Origin: Ridgeia piscesae
Lineage: Eukaryota > Annelida > Polychaeta > Sabellida > Siboglinidae
Assembly (NCBI GenBank): GCA_025642075.2
Contig: JAODUO010000042.1
Coordinates: 860,001 to 924,000, forward strand
Direction of reading: 5' to 3'
DNA length: 64,000 bases
Shown here: positions 42,001 through 52,517 of the stretch, in pieces
Layout of the letters: each line of letters starts with the position of its first letter
Position numbering within the stretch: the stretch's first letter is position 1
Notes under the pieces: model-generated
What the model saw: only the letters and a program-made list of their open reading frames with translations
What the model was told of the DNA's origin: nothing
The model's database searches: none
Program-made: the position numbers and the translations under genes

Positions 42001-45000
42001 TGGTGATCTTTTCATCCGTGATTTAGCAAAAATTAGTGCCCAAATTAACATAATGTCAAGTAGCGGTGCTTTGCGGTGAAAATAAAAATAATAATAATAA
42101 ATATGAAAAGGTTTTATTATATCCAAGCTCATAAAATGGCCTACAATTAAGGCTATAATATATTGTAGTTTTATGGTTTCATTGTAAATTTTTTAAATTT
42201 TAAACTGACTTTATTACAGGATATGTAGAAGAGTAAATATTGACAGGTGACTTTAACTGTTGCCATTGGTGCAGATATTTTATTTCTCGTAATATGTAAT
42301 AATCCATGTAATAATTTTTTTGTATTAATAGCAGACTGGCACCAGGGCTTTATGCAGGATAACATTACTGCCAGTCACACATATTTTGGTGGACACGTGG
42401 ATGTGAACTGTTAAGCCAGTTGACAAACTTTTAAATGTGTCTGATGACCTGAAATGGACTACAAACACACATGTGACACCATTTTCACTCACTTTCAAGG
42501 CATAACTAACAATATCTATGGTTTTGGAAGACCTTTTACCCATCCACCATATTTCTACCCATCCATATTCGTTTTTACCCGTCCAAATGACGGGTGGACG
42601 GGTCTCTACATAAAGCTATGACTGGCAGCACGATTAAAAATCTTAATTTAACGTTGCGTTTTATCATCTTATAGTCGCAACCTTAAATTTTTTAAATACA
42701 TATACAGTGTTTCCCGTGAGTAATATGATGTACGAGGTGATAGGATGGACTGAATGTGCACTGAATGTGTGATGTGCACTATGTGGGTCCAGGGGCATGG
42801 TCATCTAGAACTATTTTAAAAATTACCTTCAACATGGTGCATTCTGAAGGGTGTTTTAAACTGTTCCTTGGGAAATAGAGAGTAAACGAATGCATAACTA
42901 CAAGGTAGCAATATGTAAACATGTTATATAGCAAGAACTGACTATGAGGTGGCAATTCTCGCATATTTTGAGTTAGGTGGCTTAGAAAAATAGCGAGGTA
43001 CCCCACTGCGCTCATCATATAGCAGGGGAACACTGCATATACAACTTAACCGCCTCAAAACGTTTGCGTGATGTCGCTCCTACCGAACAGTGGACTTTGT
43101 CTTATCTACTGCCCCCCCCCCCGGGCCAATGAATATGAAACCTTAATGTCAAGGCCTGACAACTTTAATGATTTTTGTTTCAGATTGCTCTGACCTATCT
43201 GACATTTTTGCCGACTCAGGACACTTCAGCAACTAAACAAGAATTGCTTCTTGCACGTAAGTTGGGTGCCAAATAGCTGAACACAGTGACTAGACTGACT
43301 CTAAAGGCCCCTAACAATCTTCCAGGGTTGCAAAATTAGAAAATTCCACAGTTTGGTGTTTTTTCCCCTCAATAACTCATAGTAATATTGATTAAACTTT
43401 TGCATAGATATCATAGGGAATAGGTCTGTTCCAGTCATACATACTTTGTTTCTACTAGTAATTTAAATGGCTATTTGTGGTACAACAGAAAAACTTGGAA
43501 ACGTGGGAATAAGAACTGATATGATAACAAATCGACAAAAGCAGTATGTTGTTGAATTAATATTTAGAATGTATGTGTCTAGTTCCTGTGTTGGATATTT
43601 GATATCGCTGATATAAAATCAGATGGTTTTATTGATTTTTTAGATAACAGTGACAACGATATATATTTGTTACATGTTTGCTTCAGGGGACATTCTAGAA
43701 GTTGGTGCACAGTGGGCAATAGCCAAAAAAGATGTAGCAGCATTCGAGAGATATATGGCTCAGCTGAAATGTTACTATCTAGACTACAGGTGAGTTCTTT
43801 TCAGAGTACACTTTTAATAAAGTACTTTTAGTAGTAAAAAAATTATTTTATCTAAAATAACAATAATTTATGGTGTTACTTTTGCTTACTTTACCATATA
43901 TTTTTATTACATTATTTCCATATACACATGCCAGAGGGATCCTATCACTGTGTCGAAAATCTGTTAATAGCATGCAATCATGACGATTCACCGGCCAGGT
44001 CACAATGTTATGGGTATACAAAGTTTACAAATAAGATTCACGTATGGTAGCAGGTCTCAAATTGTTGTGTGTACAGTTGAAATAAAAATGTTCAGATGTA
44101 TTTGTAATCTTACTTCAAATACGCCTGTTTAATTTTAGTAAGTATCATTGACATGTGACTATATCATTCTGTGACTTGTGTCACGATACATGTGAGAATA
44201 GACTATTGTTTACAACCCGAGTATTGACATTGTTGTAGGGATGACCTGCCTGAGTCGGCCTACAAGTTCCAGTTGCTTGGCCTCAACCTACTGCGACTTC
44301 TTGCACAGAATAAACTGGCTGAGTTTCACACGGTACGCTCACCTTCCTGTCTGATGTCATAAAGCGAACGGTTATCCGACTAAAATTAGTCCATAATTGT
44401 TAATTTGATGCAGACAGTTCGTTTAGTTATATCCTGCTGAAGGTTGATTTATTGTTGAATATAAATTTTTTATGTTATCTGTAATCAGATTTGTATATGT
44501 AGACATACGATGCATGTGTAATTAGGTGTCGTTCCATGGCAAGATGTCACTGTTGATGTGTTTGTCGCCATGCAGTTTGATGATGTCCTGTCATTGGCAT
44601 TTGTAGGAATTGGAACTGCTGCCAATCAAGGAGTTGCACCAGAACGTCTACATCAAACATCCTGTCTCAATAGAGCAGTACTTGATGGAAGGTAGTTACA
44701 ACAAAGTAAGTGTCATTCCGTACATCAAACATCCTGTCTCCAAAGAGCAGTACTTGATGGAAGGTAGTTACAACAAAGTAAGTGTCATTCTGTACATCAA
44801 ACATCCTGTCTCCAAAGAGCAGTACTTGATGGAAGGTAGTTACAACAAAGTAAGTGTCATTCCATACATCAAACATCCTGTCTCCGTAGAGCAGTACTTG
44901 ATGGAAGGTAGTTACAACAGAGTAAGTGTAATTCCGTACATCAAACATCCTGTCTCCATAGAGCAGTACTTGATGGAAGGTAGTTACAACAAAGTAAGTG

Positions 45001-47732
45001 TAATTCCGTACATCAACCATCCTGTCTCCATAGAGCAGTACAGGATGGAAGGTAGTTACAACAAAGTCAGTGTCATTCCGTACATCAACCATCCTGTCTC
45101 CATAGAGCAGTACTTGATGGAAGGTAGTTACAACAAAGTAAGTGTCATTCCGTACATCAAACATCCTGTCTCCATAGAGCAGTACTGGATGGAAGGTAGT
45201 TACAACAAAGTAAGTGTCATTCCGTACATCAAACATCCTGTCTCCATAGAGCAGTACTGGATGGAAGGTAGTTACAACAAAGTAAGTGTCATTCCGTACA
45301 TCAACCATCCTGTCTCCGTAGAGCAGTACTTGATGGAAGGTAGTTACAACAAAGTAAGTGTCATTCCGTACATCAACCATCCTGTCTCCGTAGAGCAGTA
45401 CTGGATGGAAGGTAGTTACAACAAAGTAAGTGTCATTCCGTACATCAAACATCCTGTCTCCGTAGAGCAGTACTTGATGGAAGGTAGTTACAACAAAGTA
45501 AGTGTCATTCCGTACATCAAACATCCTGTCTCCATAGAGCAGTACTTGTGGAAGGTAGTTACAACAAAGTAAGTGTCATTCCATAGTGTTGGAAGTGACT
45601 TGGAACTAAGTGTCATTGTCCTAATTTGTGAATTTTTAGGAAACATTCATGGTCTTCTCCCGGATACCACCTAGCCTCAACATGCTGAGGATACAGGCGG
45701 GTGAACAGAAAAAATCAGAAAATATTTTTGTACTTTTAGGCTATGTGTAATTGCACACAATTTCAACAGCCCCCAGTGCCAGCATTCTAAACTCCTCATC
45801 TCACAGTCTGTGTTTGACAAAAATCCACACTACTGTACTTCTGCAATCCACATCAAATTTAATCAAACCAGAACCCCCCCCCCTTCCAGGCACTCCAGCT
45901 GCCTTCAGAAGCATCTTTGAATGTTGGCACCTTTCACCTGACAATCTCCTCTAAATCACCTAGCTTCTATTTAAAACAAAATTCGTGTTTGCTAGCCTCT
46001 CGTTGTGTGATGTTGTCCTGTGTTTGGCTCTCCACAATCTTCCAAATGAGATGTGCAGTGATGTGCTGGTCCTTAGAATAGCAAGAATGTTTTGGTCAAA
46101 TCCAGTCCCTATTTTGTCTACGCCACTTATTTGAGCCATTTCTTAATTTGTTGTAAAAAAATTCTAGAACATACGGTCAGATATTGTATTTGCTCTCAGA
46201 AGTGGCACACGAAGTCTTCTACTGCTTGCAGCTCATAAAAAATCATGTGTCAAAAGATGATACCTAGTTGATGTGATGTCATCTAATATTTGATGTGTGA
46301 TGCTGTTACAAGTTGGTGCAGTAGTTGATGTGATGTCACACATGTAAGCACCAGTTGCTGTTCTTGCTGCAGGTTTTCCTGGCGAGAGGCAACGTGCCAG
46401 CCGAGAGCTACAACTTCTTTATAGACATTCTCTTGAACACAATCAGGTGAGTGGGTTAGGCTTTCAATCTCTCCTAAGAATACGTACAGATTTCGTATGC
46501 AGTAATGTGTAATAATTTTACATGTGTATTATTTATTTATGTTATGTCATAATTGATGGTGGATTCCATGTCGATTGATATGTCATAGTTTGATATAAAT
46601 AAGCATATAATTATATATACATAGTACAGAATGGTAGGTTATCTCAGTGCAGAGTATGCAATGAGGGGTTGTAATATCAGAGGTGCAGATTCACTGAAAA
46701 TTGTGGTCAACGCCTAGGATTATGAAGGCAGGACTTTATGGTAGTTGGTTAGTGCCAGTGGTATGCAGCAGGGTAGTAACCATTGGAGTGAACAGTGTGT
46801 TAGTGGGAAGGGGGAAGTAGACGGTGGAGTCGCCATAGCTATTTGAATAACAAATAAAACCTTTGTTGTCACATTCTGGAGTCTAGTGGCTTACAAAAGG
46901 ATTATGTCTGTGTGTAGTTACTACAACAAATGATCTGTGTCGTGATATATAAATATATATATATATGTTTATAATACTGTCTGTATGTTGTAGGGATGAG
47001 ATCGCTGGGTGCATAGAGAAGGCTTATGAGAAGATAGTGTTTGGGGAGGCAGCACGCATGCTCTTCTTTGAGTCAGAGAAACCCATGAAGACCTATGCAC
47101 AAGAGGTCTGTGGCTTGATATCTTTGCAGTACTAGTAATTCGCTGCTGTTCAGTGTCAGTTGTCTGGTTAATCTGCAGATGGCAATTTTCAGAAGTATTC
47201 ATACATGATATTTAATAAATATAGTATGAATAGTAAGTTTTTTTGCGTTTCTATGGTTGCTGGAAGTTACATAAAACATTCCCAACTGATCAATGAATGG
47301 TTTACATTGCTCAGAACAGTTGCTGAAAAGGTGTATAATATTTGATGTCTGGTGTGAACTATTGATTACAAAGAAGTCTTGATAACCAATAGGAATAAAA
47401 AATAATAAATAAGCTAAGAGGAAAATGTTAACATTTCTATATGCACGCATGCGCAAACACATGCTCACACAGAGCTTAGCTAGACTTGTTTCAGTTTGTT
47501 AGATTGACAGTTTGAGGTGACATGTTCACCAGTTATTCAGTGCAGCACACACAGGGGATGGTTGGTTTTCAATGGTGGTTCTTTTATATTTTTCTAGCAC
47601 GGATGGAAGTTAAACAAAGACAACTTCTTCTACTTCGTGCACGAGGAGAGCAAGACGGAAGAACACGTTCCCGCAACTGATCTTGTAGAGAAGGCAATTT
47701 CTTACGCTCGTGAACTCGAGATGATTGTCTGA
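38972..47732 (+). CDS. PSMD8: PSMD8, 26S proteasome regulatory subunit RPN12
   Basis: Eight exons (38972-39079, 43184-43256, 43687-43789, 44239-44332, 44607-44705, 46373-46446, 46994-47105, 47598-47732) give 265 residues with consistent phases. Matches include [73 protein letters not shown] and the C-terminal [12 protein letters not shown]12 is a PCI-type (CSN8/PSMD8) subunit of the proteasome lid; it is the last lid subunit incorporated and helps join lid to base. Length is close to the short human form (about 257). The oddity is exon 5: its last 57 bases and the first 15 bases of the following intron are repeated 12 more times, giving 13 donors. The ancestral protein is produced by the first donor. 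Intron 1 (4.1 kb) holds several MITE-like elements. Confidence 0.96.
39727..40052 (+). mobile_element. hAT-like MITE, copy 1
   Basis: Ends CACTGTGTTTCCCCTG and AAGGGAAACACTG are inverted repeats of the CAGTGTTTCCC type common in hAT elements. The interior (CTAAGCCGCCTCACTC, GAGGTGGGCCACTTCG) matches copy 2 at 42705-43035 in reverse orientation. About 326 bp, no coding capacity. Flanks share CATG. Confidence 0.7.
40345..42622. mobile_element. Inverted-repeat-bounded segment with CCCGTCCA palindromes
   Basis: The left end, CATAGCTTTATGTAGAGACC then CGTCCACC, is the reverse complement of the right end GGTGGACGGGTCTCTACATA then AAGCTATG near 42593-42620. Another copy of the right end lies at 41872-41902. 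Next to each end is a small palindrome, CCCGTCCA...TGGACGGG. Inside, GGCTTTATGCAGGATAACAT (42348) and a near copy at 40674 are direct repeats. This could be one composite element or three nested MITEs. No transposase frame was seen. Confidence 0.6.
42705..43035 (-). mobile_element. hAT-like MITE, copy 2
   Basis: CAGTGTTTCCCGTGAG at the left and CAGGGGAACACTG at the right. CATATA flanks both ends as a likely target-site duplication. It lies in inverted orientation to copy 1 at 39727, in the same PSMD8 intron. Confidence 0.72.
43184..43256 (+). CDS. PSMD8: PSMD8 exon 2
   Basis: 24 codons plus one base, [20 protein letters not shown] then LLLA. Acceptor TTTTTGTTTCAG, donor CAC|GTAAGT. Confidence 0.95.
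43687..43789 (+). CDS. PSMD8: PSMD8 exon 3
   Basis: [20 protein letters not shown] then [13 protein letters not shown] with split arginine codons at both ends. Acceptor GCTTCAG, donor CAG|GTGAGT. Confidence 0.96.
44239..44332 (+). CDS. PSMD8: PSMD8 exon 4
   Basis: [20 protein letters not shown] then [11 protein letters not shown]. Acceptor TTGTTGTAG, donor ACG|GTACGC. Confidence 0.96.
44607..44705 (+). CDS. PSMD8: PSMD8 exon 5 (first-donor form)
   Basis: 33 codons, [13 protein letters not shown] then [20 protein letters not shown]. Acceptor ATTTGTAG, donor AAA|GTAAGT. Splicing from this donor to exon 6 (VFLARG) restores the conserved protein exactly. The frame stays open past the donor for hundreds of bases because of the 72 bp array, so longer versions of this exon are possible. 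Confidence 0.93.
44649..45583 (+). repeat. 72 bp array of the PSMD8 exon 5 end and its splice donor
   Basis: Thirteen copies in all, counting the original. Each unit is 57 bp of exon (TACATCAAACAT ... AACAAA, coding [19 protein letters not shown]) followed by 15 bp of intron start GTAAGTGTCATTCCG. Donors fall at 44706 and every 72 bp to 45498, then at 45569 after a one-base deletion. All read GTAAGT except GTCAGT at 45066. The unit is 24 codons, so the copies stay in frame; the intronic part reads VSVIP. Confidence 0.96.
45600..46372. other. PSMD8 intron 5 remainder
   Basis: Unique sequence with no array or hairpin recognised. A short C-run is at 45873-45883. Confidence 0.5.
46373..46446 (+). 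CDS. PSMD8: PSMD8 exon 6
   Basis: [20 protein letters not shown] then LNTI and a split arginine. Acceptor TTCTTGCTGCAG, donor CAG|GTGAGT. Confidence 0.96.
46994..47105 (+). CDS. PSMD8: PSMD8 exon 7
   Basis: [20 protein letters not shown] then [17 protein letters not shown]. Acceptor TGTTGTAG, donor GAG|GTCTGT. Confidence 0.96.
47598..47732 (+). CDS. PSMD8: PSMD8 exon 8 with stop
   Basis: [20 protein letters not shown] then [20 protein letters not shown] and EMIV, stop TGA. The C-terminal helix is the part of RPN12 that joins the lid helical bundle. Confidence 0.96.
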   Translation, partial: HGWKLNKDNFFYFVHEESKTEEHVPATDLVEKAISYARELEMIV

Positions 47733-48177
47733 TCGATACACCTCTCTCATACTGTGCTCGTCATACGCGTTGTCATGGTCAGCTAAAGTCAAAACCATGC
47801 AACATTGAAAAAAATATCACTATTTTCAATGCTCTGAAAGTTGCATTTCCAGTTGGGTAAACTTAACCATCTAGCATGCTCTCTGGTACTTCTGTTACAG
47901 TCTTTCTTGACCTCATGCCATACATTGGGAGCATGCAAGGGTTACAGAGGTGTGGCCCATGTAACTGAACAAAAAGTTGTTCAGTGCGATGCATTCTGGA
48001 CAGAAGATGTGATGTTAACTTTTCAACTCTTGCATATTATGCCATACGACTACAGTGACATATTTCTGCACATTTATACCTGATTGGTGATTGTTTGTGC
48101 ACCAGTTGTCATCTACCCTCAATTGTGTGTTCATGTTTTCGTAATGTCACAACTAATTTTCATATATCAAAAACTGC

Positions 48178-48183
48178 AATAAA
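48178..48183 (+). terminator. PSMD8: Candidate PSMD8 polyadenylation signal
   Basis: AATAAA 446 bp after the stop (CTGCAATAAAACTTGC). A second AATAAA lies near 48394. Either could be used. Confidence 0.5.
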
Positions 48184-48782
48184 ACTTGCTATATTTCAAT
48201 ATTGGATTGTGTTCGAAATGGTCCATTGTATTGGTCCAGTGTTTTAGTCCATTCACCAGTCAATGAAGGAATATACTGGTTTTCTGTTTAGAAGATGCTA
48301 GCAGTAAATTTGTTCATATATTCAAAAAAACGCAATTATATCCTGCTGTTTGATGTAATAGTCTGAGTGATACTGTCGTAACATTTCAGTAAATAAAGAA
48401 ACATGCTTGAGCATGTACGCAACCCATTTTCTTGGCTTATTTCATTAGACATTATGAAAAACTAATAACATTTTATTGTCATCTCCGGGTATTTTGAATC
48501 ATGACAATAATGTTTTCCAAGTAGTTCAAAGAGGCGGCAGACATTTTTAGAGATGAACATTTAGTTTCTTGCATCTAATAAAAGATTGCATGCCTTGTGA
48601 GATTCGAGCGAGAAGCTGACAGTGGTTTGTTTGTTAGACTGTCCTTTGTGTTTATGTCCCCTTGCAGTCATTTTGTACCTTAGATCATAAATTAGTTTAC
48701 ACACAATACTTGTAATGTGGCAAATTCTTCCATTTATTGTTGAGATGGTGTTTGCAGTCTCTACTGCTTTCTTTCTAGGCTT

Positions 48783-49790
48783 AGACTATCGCCAGAGCTT
48801 CTCTGGCAATAACCTCTGGGAATAACGATTTTTTTCGCGCTTATTGCCAGAGTTGCTCTGGCAGTAAGGGCGAAAAAAAGTCGTATTGCCAGTGCAGAAA
48901 TAGATTGATGGTAATGTGCATGCGGATCCGGTGGGCGATATTTTTAGCAAACACTTGTCGACATAGTAATTGTTTCAGATACACATGACACCCTGATATC
49001 GTTTTCTGACTGATTTAGGCGATTGTGGGGGGAAAACTGCGATAATATCGATCCGCAGAGCTGCTCTGGCAATAAGGGCGAAAAAATTCTTATTGCCAGA
49101 GCCGAAAACGATGCGCCCCTAGCGGATGTTCTGGGCAAATCTCAGAGCAGCTCTAGCAATAAGGGCAAAACAAATTCTTATTGCCAGAGCAGAAATAGAT
49201 TGATGGTAATGTGCATGCGCGTCCGGTTGGCGATATGTTTAGTGAACACATGTCGACATAGTCATTGTTTCAGATACACATGACGCCCTGGTATCGCTTT
49301 TTGACTGATTTAGGCGATCGTGGCGGGGAAATTGCAATAATATCGATCCGCAGAGCTGCTCTGGCAATAAGGGCGGAAACAATTCTTATTGCCAGAGCAG
49401 AAAATGATGCGCCCCTAGCGGATGTTCATGGCAAATCCCAGAGCAGCTCTGGCAATAAGGACAAAACAAATTCTTATTGCCAGAGCAGAAATCGGTTGAT
49501 GGTAATGTGCATGCGCGTCTGGTTGGCGATATGTTTAACGAACACATGTCGACATAGTCATTGTTTCAGATACACATGACGCCCTAGTATAGTTTTTTGA
49601 CTGATTTAGGCGATCGTGGTGGGGAAATTGCGATAATTTAATATCGATCTGCAGAGCTGCTCTGACAATAAGGGCGGAAAAGTCTTATTGCCAGAGCAGA
49701 AAGATATTGATGGTGATGTGCATGCGCGACCGGTTGGTGATATTCTCAGTGAACACATGTCGACACAGTAATTACTTCAGATAAATTTGA
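48783..49790. repeat. Hairpin satellite, about 295 bp unit
   Basis: Three to four tandem units starting near 48905, 49201, 49498 and 49707 (GATGGTAATGTGCATGCG). Each full unit holds two stem-loops with arms CTGCTCTGGCAATAAG and CTTATTGCCAGAGCAG, 16 bp and often perfect, loops of 10-14 nt. Clear hairpins lie near 49061-49103, 49148-49192, 49361-49402, 49443-49492 and 49656-49700. Between hairpins the unit is well conserved (CACATGTCGACATAGTCATT). No coding potential. Confidence 0.88.
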
Positions 49791-50529
49791 CGCTCTGCTA
49801 TTATATTATTTAATTATTTAGACGATTTTGATGGGTAAATTTACATCACACAGTAGTTTCGGCAATAAATGCGCGACGATATTTATGACTTATGGGCACC
49901 AACCTGCTAATTCATTATTTTCCATGGTAAGGGAAGTTTGCCTCAGATTTAAGAACCCATACATATAAGGTCTACCCTGCAGTCTTGCTGGGGTTGTGAT
50001 TGTACATACATTTGAAGATTGTTAGTGAAGGAATAAAAACAAGAATAAAATATGGAATCGTAGCTTGTTATTCATCCGAGTCGTCTGTAATAAGATTTAT
50101 GTAGAAGAATCTATATTTTGGACACTTATGGAATTTCATTAGAAAAGCATCGCACGTTTTGTAGTATTGCAATAAAGAGTCAGAATGTTAGTCGTGTATT
50201 TAGATGTAGAAAAACATAAATCTAATGTAACATGTTAAAAAGCAGCATAAAAACCATGACATTGTATACATGCATTATCCGGTATATCTAATTCACTTTC
50301 TTGTTAAATTACACTTGTATTTTTGAACAGATCCAAGAATATTAGAGTTTTTGTCAAAATTGTATTGATAGGCTAGTCATAAAAATACAATGTTTTACAA
50401 CAATATTCAACTAAGCAACAAGAAAGTTATGAAGACTGTTCTGAACAAACACAGATCAGTCCTGGCGTGTAAAGAAACACATTAATGGACAATGAGAACA
50501 CAGAGGCAGCTATTTCAGCTGGTGTTCAG
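49791..50529. other. Spacer, AT-rich, no gene seen
   Basis: Several AATAAA-like words but no exon recognised on either strand. Confidence 0.5.
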
Positions 50530-50721
50530 TTACTGTGCACTAACAGCACAGCCAGAGTGAATGCCACAAGTTCTAGTATACAGTGTCTCGGTGTTGTCTT
50601 CGCAGACACTGCTGCGTTCGTGCGTTCTATGTGAGATGTCCTCCGCCTTCACTTCGACCAACTGCTCGATACTGTTCACGTCCAGACACCATTGTTTCAA
50701 CTTCTTCTGCATCATGGAAAT
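50530..50721 (-). CDS. Probable terminal exon of an unrecognised minus-strand gene
   Basis: After a good acceptor (TTTCCAACTGTTCCAG) 63 codons run to TAA: ISMMQKKLKQWCLDVNSIEQ then LVEVKAEDISHRTHERSSVC and a cysteine-containing end, GCAVSAQ. The N-terminal part is predicted helical. I do not recognise the family. Upstream on the same strand (50.85-52.14 kb) the 47 bp array repeatedly offers a phase-0 donor LTPGDKVQ|GTGAGT, which would join in frame. The rest of the gene is not visible, so this may be a lone exon or chance. Confidence 0.4.
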   Translation of the reverse strand: MSMMQKKLKQWCLDVNSIEQLVEVKAEDISHRTHERSSVCEDNTETLYTRTCGIHSGCAVSAQ

Positions 50722-50850
50722 CTGGAACAGTTGGAAACATCTCTGGTTAACTATTACAATATTACATCCAGCGTATCCAGAATATTGCAATCATGTATTT
50801 TGTTTAAGGATGAATTTTCCTTGACGCTATCTTAGTGAAATGCTCTCCAG

Positions 50851-52136
50851 GAGTAAGACAGAACCACCTCTCTCACTCACCTGGACCTTGTCTCCAGGAG
50901 TAAGACAGAACCACCTCTCTCACTCACCTGGACCTTGTCTCCAGGAGTAAGACAGAACCACCTCTCTCACTCACCTGGACCTTGTCTCCAGGAGTAAGAC
51001 AGAACCACCTCTCTCACTCACCTGGACCTTGTCTGCAGGAGTAAGACGGAACCACCTCTCGCACTCACCTGGACCTTGCCTCCAGGAGTAAGACAGAACC
51101 ACCTCTCTGACTCAACTGGTCCTTGTCTTCAGGAGTAAGTCAGAACCACCTCTCTCACTCACCTGGTCCTTGCCTCCAGGAGTAAGACAGAACCACCTCT
51201 CTCACTCAACTGGTCCTTGTCTGCAGGAGTAAGACAGAACCACCTCTCTCACTCACCTGGTCCTTGTCTCCAGGAGTAAGACAGAACCACCTCTCTCACT
51301 CACCTGGTCCTTGTCTCCAGGAGTAAGGCAGGACCACCTCTACCTCTCTCACTCACCTGGTCCTTGTCTCCAGGAGTAAGACAGAACCACCTCTCTCACT
51401 CAACTGGTCCTTGTCTCCAGGAGTAAGACAGAACCACCTCTCTCCCACTCACCTGTTAAATGCTCTCCAGGAGTAAGGCAGAACCACCTCTCTCACTCAA
51501 CTGGTCCTTGTCTGCAGGAGTAAGACAGAACCACCTCTCTCACTCAACTGGTCCTTGTCTGCAGGAGTAAGACAGAACCACCTCTCTCACTCACCTGGAC
51601 CTTGTCTCCAGGAGTAAGACAGAACCACCTCTCTCACTCACCTGGTCCTTGTCTCCAGGAGTAAGACAGAACCACCTCTCTCACTCACCTGGTCCTTGTC
51701 TCCAGGAGTAAGACAGAACCACCTCTCTCACTCACCTGGACCTTGTCTCCAGGAGTAAGACAGAACCACCTCTCTCACTCATCTGGACCTTGACTAAATG
51801 AGTAAGACAGAACCACCTCGCTCACTCACCTGGTCCTTGTCTCCAGGAGTAAGACAGAACCACCTTTCTCACTCACCTGGACCTTGTCTCCAGGAGTAAG
51901 ACAGAACCACCTCTCTCACTCATCTGGACCTTGACTAAATGAGTAAGACAGAACCACCTCTCTCACTCAACTGGACCTTGTCTCCAGGAGTAAGACAGAA
52001 CCACCTCTCTCACTCACCTGGACCTTGTCTCCAGGAGTAAGACAGAACCACCTCTCTCACTCACCTGGTCCTTGTCTCCAGGAGTAAGACAGAACCACCT
52101 CTCTCACTCATCTGGACCTTGTCTCCAGGAGTAAGG
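50851..52136 (-). repeat. 47 bp minisatellite carrying a minus-strand splice donor
   Basis: About 27 copies. On the minus strand each unit reads CTTACTCCTGGAGACAAGGT then CCAG|GTGAGTGAGAGAGG; CAG|GTGAGT is a consensus donor. Copies vary between GGTCCAG, GGACCAG and AGTTGAG forms. The minus-strand 5'-most copy, near 52110, reads CAG|ATGAGT and has lost the GT. On the + strand the unit begins CTCCAGGAGTAAGACAGAAC. Confidence 0.92.
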
Positions 52137-52517
52137 CAGAACCAAATAGAAAAAGGATAGCTATATGGCAGATTCCCTATGCTGTTCAATGTATTGACTT
52201 GGTTTACACAATAAAAACAGTAATTTCATGCCGGAACTGAAACAATTTGGAAGGGCTGGAAAGCACTGGATATCAAGCATCAGCACCACTCCACTTCACT
52301 ATCTTGCGATAGATCATGATATGGGAAGATGGGGGGGACATATTTTGATGGTTTTTTTTAATCCCAGCAGGTTGCTGCCCCCTTACCCCTTCTTTCCCAT
52401 ATCTATTACTTTGTCACAAAATAGGCCTTGATTTTATTTCTGGAAAAGGTGTTAATTTTAAAGCAAGCTCACCACATATCTTCAGCAGAATGTCTCATAT
52501 TTGTTGTCTTTTTACAG
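52137..52517. other. Spacer between 47 bp array and integrase fragment
   Basis: No zinc-binding H2C2 segment or first catalytic Asp of an integrase was found here, so the integrase to the right lacks its N-terminal part within this stretch. Confidence 0.5.

Noticed and set aside
44667..45524. 285-codon minus-strand frame ([22 protein letters not shown])
   Set aside because: Antisense reading of the 72 bp PSMD8 array; the sense strand explains it.
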